A stretch of DNA of 64,000 bases from Strongylocentrotus purpuratus (taxonomy: Eukaryota > Echinodermata > Echinoidea > Camarodonta > Strongylocentrotidae): the NCBI RefSeq assembly GCF_000002235.5, contig NW_022145612.1:15430809-15494808 (forward strand). Reading direction: 5' to 3'. The notes below the pieces were generated by a model that worked only from the letters and a program-made list of their open reading frames with translations, did no database searches and was not told where the DNA came from. Position numbers and translations under genes: made by a program. Below, in pieces: positions 12,741-26,100 of this stretch (the first letter of the stretch is position 1; every line of letters begins with the position of its first letter).

Positions 12741-13270
12741 GATGTTGAACGTAAGTCGAGCAGGTCCAGCGGTCAAGCCAAGGCACACATTCGGGGGTAC
12801 CAAATTTAGGTCACAGGGGTCGGTTGGAATGTAGGACGATCTGCTAAGGGCTATTTTTGGAAATAAAGGGTGTTGACAGAGGGGTGCAGGATAAATCCTT
12901 CTTATAGACAAAGTGAGCAGTGTACTTGACCTCCAGTTTGGAATGAAATCAGGTCATGTAGTGGCCCGACGGGGGTAATGGTGGAGTGAATCAGGGGTAA
13001 AACAGGGGTGAGCGAGGGGTCTCGTAATGGGGTCACCTCATTTTGGGGGCGTTTCATGGGAAGGTCAAACAGAGACATGCATACGTGACTGTGGTAAACA
13101 AGATGGATGGCTGATCATAACTTTACTTTAATTAGCGATGGGGATGGACTAGACCAAGGCCACTGACACTCACCCGAGAATTTCCTTCATCAACGTCTAT
13201 TGAAACACAATAATTATTATGCATTATCATAAAGATTGTTTATCTGTGTGTTATGCCCAAGTCAAACCGT

Positions 13271-13293
13271 GGACCTACTATTAAAGTAGGTCC
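13271..13293. repeat. Short perfect hairpin
   Basis: GGACCTACT, five-base loop, AGTAGGTCC. Confidence 0.85.
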
Positions 13294-13344
13294 ATGGTCA
13301 AGCCAACGAGTTAGACAAAAGACTAAACATAATATTGTCCCCGG

Positions 13345-13440
13345 ATGACCCGGGCCTTATCGCATGAAACTTAACTCCGATGGTAACTTTGCCATCAATC
13401 TTAACTACCATGGCAACATCATTCAACAGCCAATCAAATT
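13345..13440. repeat. Diverged relative of the 34.6-kb MITE
   Basis: gatggtaactttgccatcaa, then ttaactaccatggcaac, then cagccaatcaaa repeats the order of elements in the 34626-34778 MITE, including the CCATGG core. Only one arm is clear, so it is probably a partial or eroded copy. Confidence 0.6.
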
Positions 13441-14065
13441 GGTAGTTTGGCGGTGTCACTGAGGTGTGTTAAAACAAGTAAATAAACTAATGAGAAAGGG
13501 ATGGGGAGCTTGCAGAGTGAAGGGATGGGAAGCGTTGTGACGTAGTAGTAAGATACGGATATTAAGTATAAAAAATTAATCAGGAAATTAATTTCACCTG
13601 CCGAGTGACGAGCCTGCGGTCAGCCTTAAGTGGGTCAGATCTTTATGTTTTAATCATGAATGGAACCAAAAATAAATAGCTTGACCTCCGAATACGAGAC
13701 GGTCCAACGGAAGTGCCCCTCTCACGAAACACGTGCTTATGAATCCTGTGTTGCATATTTGATAATTAATCATACAAATAAATATTAGCCTAGCGCTGAT
13801 GACGTCATAAAGGTCTGCCCATATCACCCAATTGTTGTTGATGGCGCCTTTTTAAAATTAATAATTCAGTAACCAATATTAGTTGGATACTATTATCTGT
13901 GGATTATCGATGTTATTTTCTTGTAAGTTGTAGGACCAGAAGTGGCATCAAACATTTTTCTTGTTATTAAAGTGAATTCCCATGTTTGTCATATTTTTAT
14001 ATTCCATCTAAAATATCCAATGATTTCCCATAATGATCCTCACCATTATGACAGTATTCCCACTC

Positions 14066-14180
14066 TCTTTTTTTCTCTCTCTCTCCTCCTCCTCTTTCTA
14101 TCTGTCCCTCTGTCTCCCCTTCTCTTTGTGTCTATGACCGTCTGTCTGTCTGTATCTCTCTTTCTCTCTTTCTCTCTCTA
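14066..14180. repeat. CT-rich pyrimidine tract
   Basis: tctctctctcctcctcctct and (tctg)n/(tctc)n mixtures; the Ser/Leu-rich frame across it is low-complexity. Confidence 0.9.
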
Positions 14181-15228
14181 CTTTCTGCTAAAGTGATAAT
14201 ATATATTTAGAGTCGGGTTTCGTAGCGTGCACAGTCACCCGTTACGACATAAGCCTTTTCAAAGCTTGGGCTGGGTCATTAAAACAATCCATGTGTTAAT
14301 AAATTGATTATCGTTTAATAGAAGTATCGACTATCAATTATTTGCTGACAATCATAACCGATTCTACCTGAAAATTATGCTAATTATCCCCATAATGCCT
14401 CTATTTCGAGCTTCTTCACTCTGTCATCTATACAATCATGTATAGGCCTATTTATAGTTTTGTACATGTTTTCATACCTGCCCTTTTAAAATAGCAACTG
14501 ACGTCTGCAAACGAAAAGAAAACCAAGAAAGACAAACAGTTTGAATGAATAGCTTCTTACTCTGTTATCTATTTATAATTTTAGTGGTTTTGTGTTCGCA
14601 TATCATCTTTTAATAGATGCCTGCATGAGATAAAATCAAGAAAGAAGTTTTCAAATAAAATGTAAAACACACAAAGCAACGAGAAGTATTTCTATAAAAT
14701 CAAAATTGAACAATAATAACGACACACGGAAAAACGTGTTATAACAACTGGCGCACGCACAAAAATAGTCACTTGCGGAAAAAGTGACAAGCAGCCGAAA
14801 TTTTGAGTTCAAAATATCGTTCTACAAACAAAAAAGGGAAAATAAAATTAAATGAAATACAAATAATGATGATATAAAGAACGACAGCTTTGCTGGTATT
14901 AATTCTATATAATCAGTTGTCCTTGACACAATCATTAAATTCTGCCGCTCATCTTTTTTTTTCATGATGCGCTAGTATCATGCCTTTAACGGAGTCTATA
15001 CATCGGTGTTTAATACTAAATCATGCAATATTATCATGCATAATTGAGTGTCTATGACCTTGACAATGAAATGAAGGACGATCGTCAAAGGACGTGTGAA
15101 CCCGAGACTTTGAAGGTCGGCTGTTATAACACTGTTAAAGAGAACGTGGAGTTCTAGTCATGCCATTGCATTGTGAAAAGAAATTGTATGAGAGTGACTG
15201 GAAAGGGTTAATATACAAATATACACTG

Positions 15229-15357
15229 CCTTGAGAGGTTCTGGTTAAAACTATGCGCAAGAGGTGACTCCAATAGTACTATTTGCTGAGGGGCGCAGCC
15301 CTGAAGCAAATGGTACTTTTGGAGTCACCGAGGCCCATAGTTTAACCAGTACCTCGA
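15229..15357. repeat. Long hairpin with about 55-bp arms
   Basis: Left arm ctggttaaaactatg...ggtgactccaatagtac...atttgct pairs with agcaaat...gtacttttggagtcacc...catagtttaaccag at roughly 80-85% identity. The loop (gaggggcgcagccctga) is itself palindromic. No coding content. Confidence 0.8.
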
Positions 15358-15380
15358 ATAGAAGGCATGGTACATTTGTT

Positions 15381-15673
15381 TTATATCCTGCATCAAACAT
15401 TTATTATAAACAAATTAAAAAACATTTTTGGGAAAAAAAATGTCAATTTTTATCTAAAAAGATTTAAAATATTTTGTTTTCATTAAATTAAGATTTGAAG
15501 AAAAAAAATTGATTCAATTCAAATAAAAATTCACATTTTTGTTTCAACTCCCATATAGTAAACCAAAATAGTACTCTCATATAGTACTTTCTAAGAAATA
15601 GGTCAAATATTTCTGGTCATGTGACGAGCTCTCAACCAATCAAAAGCCAACAATTGTTTGATGCAGGATATAA
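15381..15673. mobile_element. Inverted-repeat element, MITE-like, next to the 15.2-kb hairpin
   Basis: TTATATCCTGCATCAAACA (15381-15399) is mirrored by TGTTTGATGCAGGATATAA (about 15655-15673). The interior is AT-rich and noncoding. A target duplication was not resolved. The two inverted repeats may be parts of one composite element. Confidence 0.55.
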
Positions 15674-16069
15674 TAATGAATATTAGTAGCGCGTAGTAGG
15701 TATTGGTGTATACCATGTATACCGTGAGGTTATAATTTAGTAATCATCAAAATGATAATAAATTGACTCAATTTCTTGCTAGAACATGTGGCATGAAACG
15801 ACGTTCATATAGCTGTCTATATTTCTTGTCATATTTCGAATATTATGGCATTTTAAGAGCCATCCTTTTCAGGGGATTTCCTTTCCATGATCTTCTACCA
15901 TCATGACTATACCAACATAAAAAATAATAAGAAAGCTCACAAATGATTTTCTTTTCTTCACCCAGAGCTTCACCTTCTCTTTAACCAAATCATCAAAATA
16001 TCCACCCGCAGGTCGGGATATAAATTGAGTCAGACGCGGTTCTGGAATAGTAATTTTCTTGGGGGAGCT

Positions 16070-16235
16070 TTATTATTATTATTATTATTATTTTTTTTTT
16101 TTTTGTTTTTTTGTTTGGGGGGGGGGGGGGGGGCTTGGGAGTTATACATATAACTTACTTAAATTCGTTAATAATCAAGGAAAATGGGGGGGGGGGTGCT
16201 TGAAGATTTTTTTTTTTTTGGGGGGGGGGGAGAGG
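16070..16235. repeat. (ATT)n, poly-T and poly-G runs
   Basis: (TTA)n at about 16070-16090, a T-rich run, 17 G at 16117-16133, then further G runs near 16186 and 16220. The Gly/Phe-rich frame here is not a gene. Confidence 0.9.
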
Positions 16236-18564
16236 GCAGGACTTGAACCCCAAGCCCCCTTTAAAACCACTATTAAATTGATTTGAAAGGAATATGAAAT
16301 TTATATTCATGATAGATCTCCAACAGAGGCAACATGGAGTATACATTTGCCATAAACCTTCTTCAGGCAATATGGAGAAGAGAATAAAAAACGACTATCA
16401 AAGTTATATGCTAATTAGGCCACTCAATTTACCGCCAAAACGCAACGAAACGAAAACGAGGGAAGAAACATCAATCCCGAGTTTTACAACCTGGTGCAGT
16501 GTGTGAAAGTATCATATCTCAGTCTGTGCTTCCAGACACTCTAAATGATGATATAGTAGTTTATCATTCTTTCGATATGTGCTTTGGAAAGAAAAACAAT
16601 CATATGGACATGACTGTGTCAATCAGAATTAATTAGGGTGTCTCAATGGAAGTCAGTGGATATGGTAAACAGAAAAAAATAGATTCGTCAAGTACTTTCG
16701 TTCATAATATCTTGAAAATTCACAGACTGTGCATTTATAAAGGCGTATCCATACTTACAAAATAAGTAATTTTCATGTCTATAATGTTCTTTCGGTAACT
16801 GTGTTAATTTATTATGGGCGTTCCCAACTCAAGCTACGCTTTCAGGGTTTTCGCCTCCTTCCGTATCTGAATTAATTACTGTATACTCTATGTTGAAATA
16901 ATTGTTACATATATCATGTATATATATACATTGTGTTTTATATTGTGCTGTTGAGAAGGAAATAAATGTTAATAAATACAAAAAAAAAATACAATTCAAA
17001 GTAGGCCGTAGCCGCACGCTTTGAATAATTTTATAGTGCACTCGCAATGTTCATTATAGTGGACTTTGGCGGTTGTCAACATTTCACCCCCATCTTTCGA
17101 AATATTCAGGACCTGCCCTGCAGATTTTTTTGTTCTGTTTTGTGGTTTGTTTTATTTCAGTTGTGTCTTGTTTTAATATTTCACTTTGTATTGTATTTTT
17201 CTCAAGCATTTAAATAGACTACAACTCCTACTGATATTCCGTTAAGTCATCACAACAAACAAAATGATCACTCCCTTTCCTTCTATATCTATACTTTTAC
17301 CATTATACATTAATCATTAATCATTAACATTGCAAGTGTGTCAGCAGAAAGAAGTAATACGTCAGACGATGATTGCTTTCCACGATTTCTGAGGTTGTAG
17401 CATGTCAATGCAGAAAAGGCACTGATGACTGGAAGAATCATCAGAGGTTTGAGGTAAAATAGCTCTTGAAAGACACTAATTACCCTACCATAAATCCCAA
17501 TACTCTGATTTATTCGATGTTATCTCAATTCATAAAGCTTCTTAACAGACGATCGTGATGAAAAAGACGATGTGGTTGAATTTATTCGATAAAAATGGCG
17601 CGTAATGACGTAATTGGAAAACTCATTGGTTCATTGGCCGAACAGTCATTGAACTCGGTGAAATTAAAGTTTTAGAAGAAAAGGCCAATTTGTCATTTTG
17701 ACTGATACTTTATGTCATACTTTTAAAAATACACAGTCATAACGGTACCACACACACACGCACAATGATGTTGATTATTGATGAGGATCTATGGACGAAA
17801 ATCAATTATTAATTGGATTTTCTTTTTTTGTGGAACTGAATTGATCTAAGTTATACTGGGTGTTTAAAAAGGAGCGTAAAAAGGCAACCAAATATACGAA
17901 AGTGTTCTTATTATGCATATTTTTTTATGATGAATGATGGTTTGATATTGACATGTGTGTTTATTTTTTATAATATCAATAACTATGTGGTTCTGGAACC
18001 GGCTGGTAAAATTTAAAAAGATATGTTGTGTAATTCTTCTACAATAATCATGATTATTGGAAACATTTGAAATCGTACTTTTCTAGGTTCGAGGGTTCGT
18101 TGTGTTTTAGATATCGAAAGCTACCTTCAGCTGATAAAACAAAATGAAATGAAACAAATGAAGCATGCCCTTCGGACCTTCAATGCAGGATATCATCCTG
18201 TTGATATTGGAAGAGGTCTGTATCTATGCGTATGGTAGCCAATGACAAGTATGAAAGTGTCTTTCAGGTTTTTCCGTTGGTTTTCCACGGGTCACACTAT
18301 GACCGTTATTCACATGTTTATATTGACCTTAGTGCCATTTCGAAACAATCGATACTGATAGAAATCTATTTTCTCGAATTTCGCTGGAGTCACCCATTTT
18401 GTAGGCCTCTTAACACCACGAACGCAGAAAGTTAACAATATTGTAGCTTTTTGTATAACGCACGAGTTGATGATAATAGGCCGGGTGCAACAAGCCCTGG
18501 CAAGAGCAAATAGAAACAACCGGTATGAAGAAGAAAAAAATGATTAATTATTCAGAGAAAGAAG

Positions 18565-18568
<4 letters not shown>

Positions 18569-18615
<47 letters not shown>
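18569..18615. repeat. (GA)n microsatellite
   Basis: Uninterrupted GA run of about 46 bases. Confidence 0.95.
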
Positions 18616-18617
<2 letters not shown>

Positions 18618-19599
18618 TTTATTGCTATGCTTAGGCTTCTCAAACTTCATGTGATATCATTTTATCTTGATATCGCTCATCATTTTCAGCTCAACTTGAA
18701 TAATCCTAAACACTAAAACGGTCCCGGAAAATGGGGAAGTTCCTAAATATACAGCCAAGTCATATCTTTAGTTTTGATATTATCGACAAAAGTATACGCA
18801 AGTGAAAACAAAACTTCCGAAAAAATATCTAGTTTACTCATTTTTTTGTAAAGACAATGAATTGCTGCTCATTTTCCAAGTAATGAGTACTTTTGAAAGC
18901 TAGTTTGTCGACCTGCAGGAAATGGTGTCAATTCCCTTGTGAGTTCAGGGGCTGATAAAAGCACATCACTTTCTGTTTGCACTTTCCGCGATAGCTCGTG
19001 ACAGTTACAGTAACCAAAAACATGTTCTAATATTCGGTTGGATTAAACTGGTATGAGTGTAGTGCCCATCCCTTGATATCCAAATACTTCAACCGACAGT
19101 GCTTGAGAGCATGACGTTACAATGTTATGTCTGCACCATATCATAGACACACCTATATGATAATTGTTTTGAGTACAAATCTTTTATTATTGTCTGGAAA
19201 CCACAGGTATGCGCTCTAATATCTGTTTTATTGAGAGCTATTGTACGTTTTGCCATTGGGAGAACAAAAAAAAAAAAATCACCGACACACATTTTTCGAG
19301 GTTCAGGGAATTAATCATACTACCCTGGGAGGAACTGTCACAACGGGTTGCAAGGAATATCAGTGAAGCATTTTCTCTTTAATACTTGTGATAAAATAAA
19401 CTTTTATCGTTATAAATTACGATATTATGTCCGTGTTTTCAAATGTTTAAACAGAGATATGTAATTCTGCTTTAATACAGTCATGAAAATGTTTTGCTAT
19501 GCATTGTGATTGGGCCATGCACCACCACCTAACCATTAATCAATATTCGGCAATCTTCCTCCATAAAGCTTGCTATTACAGAGAGAGGGTAACCACATC

Positions 19600-19795
19600 A
19601 GTATCACAAATGCTTTTTCTGCGGAACCTGCAATTATTATTACCCAAGCATTGCCATGTAACCATCTGGTTGAGAGGGACAAATTGAGGCAAAGCACCTT
19701 GTCCAATTAGGGTGTATTGAAAGCACCGATCAGGGATCGAACCCGAGACTTCTCGTATGAGAGTCAAGAGCCTTCACCAATATACCACAATGGTT
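19600..19795 (-). mobile_element. tRNA-derived SINE, minus strand
   Basis: Read on the minus strand there is a tRNA-like head: an A-box-like stretch TGGTATATTGGTGAAGG (19787-19771), an anticodon-arm-like cttgactctcatacgag, and a perfect B box GGTTCGATCC (19743-19734) at the right distance for RNA polymerase III. A non-tRNA body follows, with a short gtaataataatt stretch near 19640. The acceptor stem does not close as in a real tRNA gene, so a SINE is preferred. The left end is approximate. Confidence 0.65.
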
Positions 19796-20160
19796 GGTCG
19801 AGAAAAGGAATGATGAATCATGAAATAAATATTTTTTAAAAGGTGAAAAAGAAGAAGATGGATAACACCTACGTAATTAATCTTTCGTAACTCGTTTGTC
19901 TGTACTCTGTATGGTGTGGTTCTTGTCTAGACGATTACGTAATATAGGCTTTCATCCGATTTTCATCGCTGATTACGAATCAGAGGACGTTATGAAAGCC
20001 TATTCCGGAAGGGAAATGCACTGCGATAAAACTTAAAAGGTGGAAATGGAAATATATGTAGGAGAGCAAAGAGGGAGATAGAAATCGTAAATAAGAAAAG
20101 CATAGGCACTGTATATACGGGCATTGTGGTATAATACAAATTAGAAGAAGACAAGTGATG

Positions 20161-20201
<41 letters not shown>

Positions 20202-20206
20202 GGGGT
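20161..20206. repeat. (GA)n followed by poly-G
   Basis: GA repeat to about 20190 and then about 15 G; the Pro/Ser-rich minus-strand frames across it are low-complexity. Confidence 0.92.
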
Positions 20207-21384
20207 AAAGGGTTATATAAATTAAGAGTCGGAAGAGGAAACAAATCTGTCCGTAGAAAGCTTTCATTTTGTGGATGCGCAGACAACCGGAAATAATTTT
20301 GCCAAAGACAGACAATCCATCCTTTGCCTCGGACAGGTACATGTACATGTACATCAGAGCGAAAACATAAAGAGGGTGACGTAAGAAATCACTTCGTATT
20401 CCAAATTGTAAGGCGTTGTGTGATTGAGAATAATGCCTAAAAGCTATCAAATATTAGTCTTGCAGTCTCTACTTTCTCGTTATTGATTAACCAATGTTAT
20501 ACAGAAGCGTCAGGCAAATCGACGACCTCATTTTTTACGTCTTCGTATCTGGTAAAGAGAACTGCTTTGACGTCAAGAAGTCATGTATTAAATAGAAACC
20601 GAATACGATCGCCAACGCAATTTCGACGCGAACATTCGCTCATTGTGAGTAACACATAACACTGCGTGAGCGTCATGATTAATATGAACCCTTTCCGAGA
20701 CGAAACTGGAGACTTTTGAGAAGTGATGACGTCACAATGAAATCCTCTCTTTCTCTCTCTCCTCCGTTATTGAAGGTGACCAAGAATTGTGTCGTTTCTT
20801 AATCTGCACTTCCAGGCAACGTCTCTCAATACATAGCTGTATCATACTTCATAGATATTTCGTCGTTTCCATTTTAATAAACGTCAGGCGTCCATGAATC
20901 CATAATTTCATTAATAATATTGACCAGTCAACGAGGAAAGCTAGTTGTTTACATACTATCCACGAATTTGTATCCCTAGCTTAAGGCGATTTAAGAATAA
21001 TCATCGTTCAAAGAATATAAAGCAATTGTAATTTGCTGTATTCTGTGAACAACTTTTTACTTATTCCAGAGGTACAATAGTTAAAAGAAAAACAGGTTCA
21101 CTCACTAACGGTATTTTTCCTACAAAAATGAAAATGTATTTGCACGTTTTAAAATTTCATCAAGTAACAGAATGTCGAACGATAATATTGAACTAATGTT
21201 TGATGGCATCGATAATATTAAAGGCAGGATTTTCGTATCGAAGATCATAAGATGGTGTTAAAATGGCTTGGTCAATTAGTGTTGTAAATTATTGTGGAAT
21301 TTTATTTTATTTGATTGATACTTGATTTTTTAAATATTTTTGTTATTTCTAGGTTATTGATTACACATTATATTACTTCAATTA

Positions 21385-21522
21385 AGATAAAGAGAGAAGA
21401 GAGACGGGGGAGGGGGTAGAGGGCTAAAGAAAAGATAGAGAGAGAAAGGGAGAGATGGTGAAAGAGAGAAAAAGACATAACTAGGGAATGAGGGTTTGGA
21501 GAGAGAGAGAGAGAGAGAGAAT
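21385..21522. repeat. GA-rich purine region
   Basis: Several gagaga blocks with agggggtag interruptions. The frame beginning at 21488 starts inside the repeat. Confidence 0.88.
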
Positions 21523-23100
21523 CGGTTTATGGGCTAAACTTTATGAATATTTCCTTCCCGTGTCTCGTGTTTTCCAACCGATATTTTCGAAGAACAAATC
21601 GCATTTTTATACATCGAGTGTCCGAAGAAGCAGCCGCAAGTTCAAGGCTCACCAATCAGAAATCGAAGAAGCCCTTTTCCCCCTTTATCTTGAAAAAAAG
21701 GAAATCTTTTACAAGCTGTACAATAAGACGATGCTTTCGGATTTGTTGGCACACGTCGTCGAGGTTTCCACGGAAAGATGTAATTTGAGATAAATTGTCT
21801 AGACGACGAAGTGCTTTTCCCAAACATTTGAAAGGGATCTCGCTCTGGACATTTGCCCGACAGGTTTGCAATGTAACATTACGCGGAAATCAGAGGGTGG
21901 TTTGGGTGGGGGTGGGTTTGGGTGAGGGAGGGTGGCGAATGTGTCTGAATTATTATGTCTTCTCATCCTCTGGCTGCAGCCTATAAAGAAACGGAAACCA
22001 AATTCGCAGTCAAGGCAACAGATTAATTACGTGTAACCGTCAACACTTTCTCCTCCCAATCATGACAACTTCCTATATTAACAAAAAGCTTTGGTTGCAT
22101 ATTATTTCAATACATTTGTGTGTATGTCCTTACGCATGGAAAGTTGTTCAAGGGATCTTGGGGATCACTATAGAAGGCAGTGTGTAGGCGGTATAGTGAA
22201 AATACGCTCTAACGTTTCAGCTATAATCTGTTAATGTTGCGAAATCCCAAGAAAAAGAAAAGGGTGAAAAAGCTGAAAAAACAAAATGACAATAGGCATC
22301 TGCTTTCTACTTTCAAATAACATGTAGTCAAACCACTATTAAACATAAGTTGGCAGTTTATACACGTTTTCTGAGTGTGCTATTTTCTTTTCCTCCAACA
22401 ATGGTTGTTATCGAAAACTTAAACCTACAACTTTCCCGATGTATACCTGTTCGACATAGCAACAACGAGTAAACTGACTATTTCGATAGTTTGCAGAAGA
22501 ATCGCCATAATTATGCTTGACGAAGCACTTGTTGAAGAAGCATCCATTTATTATGAATACATCTTATGAGCAAAAGTGATGAATAGGCCATTTTCGTAAT
22601 GTAACCAAATTTAATACATAAGTCTTTGTAGAGTGCCTCAATACAAATTATTCCATTCAATTGATAAGAATTAAAGTATTTCAATAGTCAGAATGCCAAC
22701 TGCATATATTAAGTGTTGCTAGGTAAGGCAATCCACAATGCTTGTCCTAACTGGCAACAACTTGTATCGAGGCACTTCACACAGACGCATGCATTAAATT
22801 TGGTTAAATTACGAAAATAGCATTTTATAGGTTTCAATGCAAGAGAGAGTGAGAGAGAAGTCTGAAGACGGGCCTGGGGTATTCCCTCCGCTGTCGTAGG
22901 TAGTCTGTAGAAAAAGCGAATTGTTTGTGAATGTCGGGTGAGTGTGTGTCTGCGTGTGTGTGTCTGCAATAACGCCAATCCACACTGTACATGGTATAGT
23001 GCGCTAGTATACACTCCCTTTGTCTGTAAGGCATATCGTACGACACCGTGCACTCAGATATCGCTTATAAGTTAGATACACGCGTTGTCTGCAGACTTTT

Positions 23101-26100
23101 ATGCTTTCTACAAACGTTACTTATTTTCGGCCTGCACCAAATTGCATCGAAATTAGATCTTATTCAAACCCTAAAGTAATCAGGGAACTTGTGTGGAAGA
23201 ATTCAGTGACCAAAATGGAGTCATCTGGCCATGCTGAGGAGGATATTAAAGAGGAATGTGTCGAAATTATTTCGTCAAGCGACGCAGGGTCTGCGGTGAC
23301 TGCTGCGGCGGCCATGTTTATGTCGGCTGAGAACGAAGCGGGCTCTGAAAGCAACAACGTGTTCATGACTGACGATCAAGAAACAGTACCTGGTGCTGGT
23401 AGTGGCACGATGATCCTTCGAGATCGAGAAGGTACTCCGAGTAAACCTGAGAAAGAGACTGTGGTGAACCTTATCGAGATGGTCAGGTACCACCCACAAA
23501 TATGGGACATTACCAACGCGGCATACAGGGAGAAGCTCTTGAGGAAAAGGAGTTTTCGCAGGATTGGTGAAGAGCTGGGGTGGTCTAGTAAGTCCCATTT
23601 CTATAAAAGTTTAAAAGAAACCAAAGTTGAGTAATACTATTAATCATCGAATCAAGATCATCTTGACCATTCATATTGTTATTCTGTCTAGTGGAAATTA
23701 TAATGTGTTAAATCGTAATCATTCTTGATTGATTTTTTTTAATTTCAAGAAGAGACTTGGTTATCAAAATCGAGGGAGCCCACCGGGGGGGGGGGGGGGG
23801 GGGGGGTTATTAAACAAAAAATTAAACAATTTTTTTTTTTTTGGGGGGGGGGGGGGGTGTCTTTTAGTTTTAGGTTCAACCGTGATCATGCCCACTGCTT
23901 TCGTTTGAACTTGATCTTCCAAATAAATTTCCATACTCTCCTCTTCCAAAACTATATTTTAGCCGAAGATGTCATCAAGAAATACAACAACCTTCGAACA
24001 TACTACACAAAAGAGATCATCAAACAGAAGAGAAGTCCCACTTATCAGTCCAAGTGGCCCTATTTCGATCAGCTCGATTCGTTTCTTCGCAGAACTGTTC
24101 ATAAGCGACAACCAGCAAAATTAGCTCTTGCAAACAAATGGGTAAGATCTAGGGCTCCTCTCAAAAGAAACTACCAACATTGCTTACTTGCTTAAGTCGG
24201 GTCAACTGCCCGAGCTGTGATGGCCATCCACACATTCCTGTCCAGCATGGCTGCTTTTATCTCTGACAGTTCAAGTCCCGTATCCTTCTTGAGTAGGTCT
24301 GTATAAGTAAGATGAGGTCTTCCAGGTTTCTTCTTCCCGTGTTTAGGCTTCCAGAGTAAAAGCTGAGATATTGGTTCATTGATGTTCCTACAGCTGTGGC
24401 CTGCAAAACGTAGTCTTCTTTCCCTGATCTTTTCTGATACTTTTGGTAGATTCCCGTACAGCTCCTTATTGGTCATATGCTGGCTCCAGTGCACGTTGAA
24501 TGCTGTCCTAAGAAGTCTGGTGTAGCAACCATCTAATTCTTTTGCCAACTTTGTTGCAACTGCCCATGCTTCGCAGCCGTATAGAAGCACTGATTCAACT
24601 GTAGCAACAAACAGACGTTGTTTGAACTGCCTAGGAAGAGTAGATTTCCAGATTCTTCCAAGCTTGCTACACGCTCTCCATGCTGCTGACTTACGAGCTT
24701 TCACATCTTTTTCTGTGCTCACCATCAGTGCTCCCAGGTACTTGAAATCAGGTACATTCTCCAACTGAATTTCATTATTTGTTTTTATAGTGATGACCCC
24801 CCTGTGATTGAATGACATGAACTTGGTTTTGCCTGAATTCATCCGGAGCCCGACCTTGCCTACCGATGTCTCCACCCTGCTCAGGAGTTTTTGGGCTTGC
24901 TCTAATTCCTCAGATAGCAGGGCTATGTCATCGGCGAAATCTAGGTCTGTTATGATTTCCGGACCAACTCTCCTACTTCTCCTTCTTTCTAGTTGGAATC
25001 CAAGTTCTTCTTCATGGCCGTCTATAGCTGCTCGCAAGGCATAATCGAGGACTATTACAAATAGGTAAGGTGCAAGCGTGTCACCTTGAAGCACACCAGC
25101 CATGATTTCAAAGAGGTCAGTCTCTCCATCAGGTGATATTACTTTTGCTTTGGTGTCTTCGTACATCTTGCCAATAGCATTCACCAGTTGTTCCGGTATG
25201 CCATATGCAGTAAGGATCTTCAACATCTTGCCTCTGTGGATGGTATCGAAGGCTTTGCGAAAGTCAATAAATGTGATAATAGCCGGGAGCTGATTTTCTT
25301 TTACTCCTTCTATAAGCCTGCGAAGTGCCAAAATATGTCCCACTGTGGTCCTTCCAACTCTACCAACATTAATATTCATCTATTTCTTATACGTCATGTG
25401 CGTATTATCATTAAGTGCAATTTTCGTTTCAATGTTTTTTAACAGGTACATAATATTGAATTTCATTACAACTTCTCGATGAATTTCTCTCCTTTGATTT
25501 TATAGGCTAAAAACTTACTTACCCTGAAGATAGCCTAAAATGATGTTTGTAGGGTATTATGGCAGCTAATTGAATGTATACATCGCATTCCATGATTAAC
25601 ACAGAATCATTTTACCCGTGATATTGCTTCTTTATAATTATGTAATTGTCATTACCTTGATTCTTGAATCCTTCAACCAACAGTCACGACTAGCTAACAG
25701 AAATACACCCGACCGCTTTGGCGGCCAGGACCGTATGCAATTGCTCGTACCTACAGGTTTCCGGAAAAAGCGTCAGATGTTGAACAGTGGGGACCTAAGA
25801 CAACGGAGCACCTTCAGCAGAGCGGCAGCAACAGTGTCAACACCTCCAGTGGAAACATCGAAACGGGCAACCGTGCCTTCAACTGGATCCTCTGCAGGAT
25901 CTCGAGCCGGGCCACCAAGCAGCCAAATAAACATTTCACACGTGCGAAGTTTAGTCTCACAGCAAGCATCACGAGAGAAAGTCTCACCAACACCATCATC
26001 CTCCCGGGTACCAAGGCAGCAGTTAGCCCAACAACAAGTAAACATGCCAACTTCAAACTTATCAATACCTGCAACATCGGCACAATCAAGAGCTTTGCAA

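Larger units (their letters stand above)
16236..22700. other. Intergenic stretch without a supported gene
   Basis: Contains the SINE and the microsatellites listed. Full TGACGTCA (CRE-type) sites occur singly near 20568 and 20708. Otherwise nothing seen. Confidence 0.45.

Noticed and set aside
16220..16265. Second B-box-like GGTTCAAGTCC on the minus strand
   Set aside because: No A box at a sensible distance and flanked by poly-G; too weak to call a SINE.
19980..20450. 156-codon minus frame
   Set aside because: Runs through the (GA)n and poly-G repeat (Pro/Ser/Leu run) with AT-rich ends; no domain.
22709..23053. 114-codon minus frame just upstream of the MADF gene
   Set aside because: No domain; lies over the probable promoter and 5' UTR and is matched by an overlapping frame.
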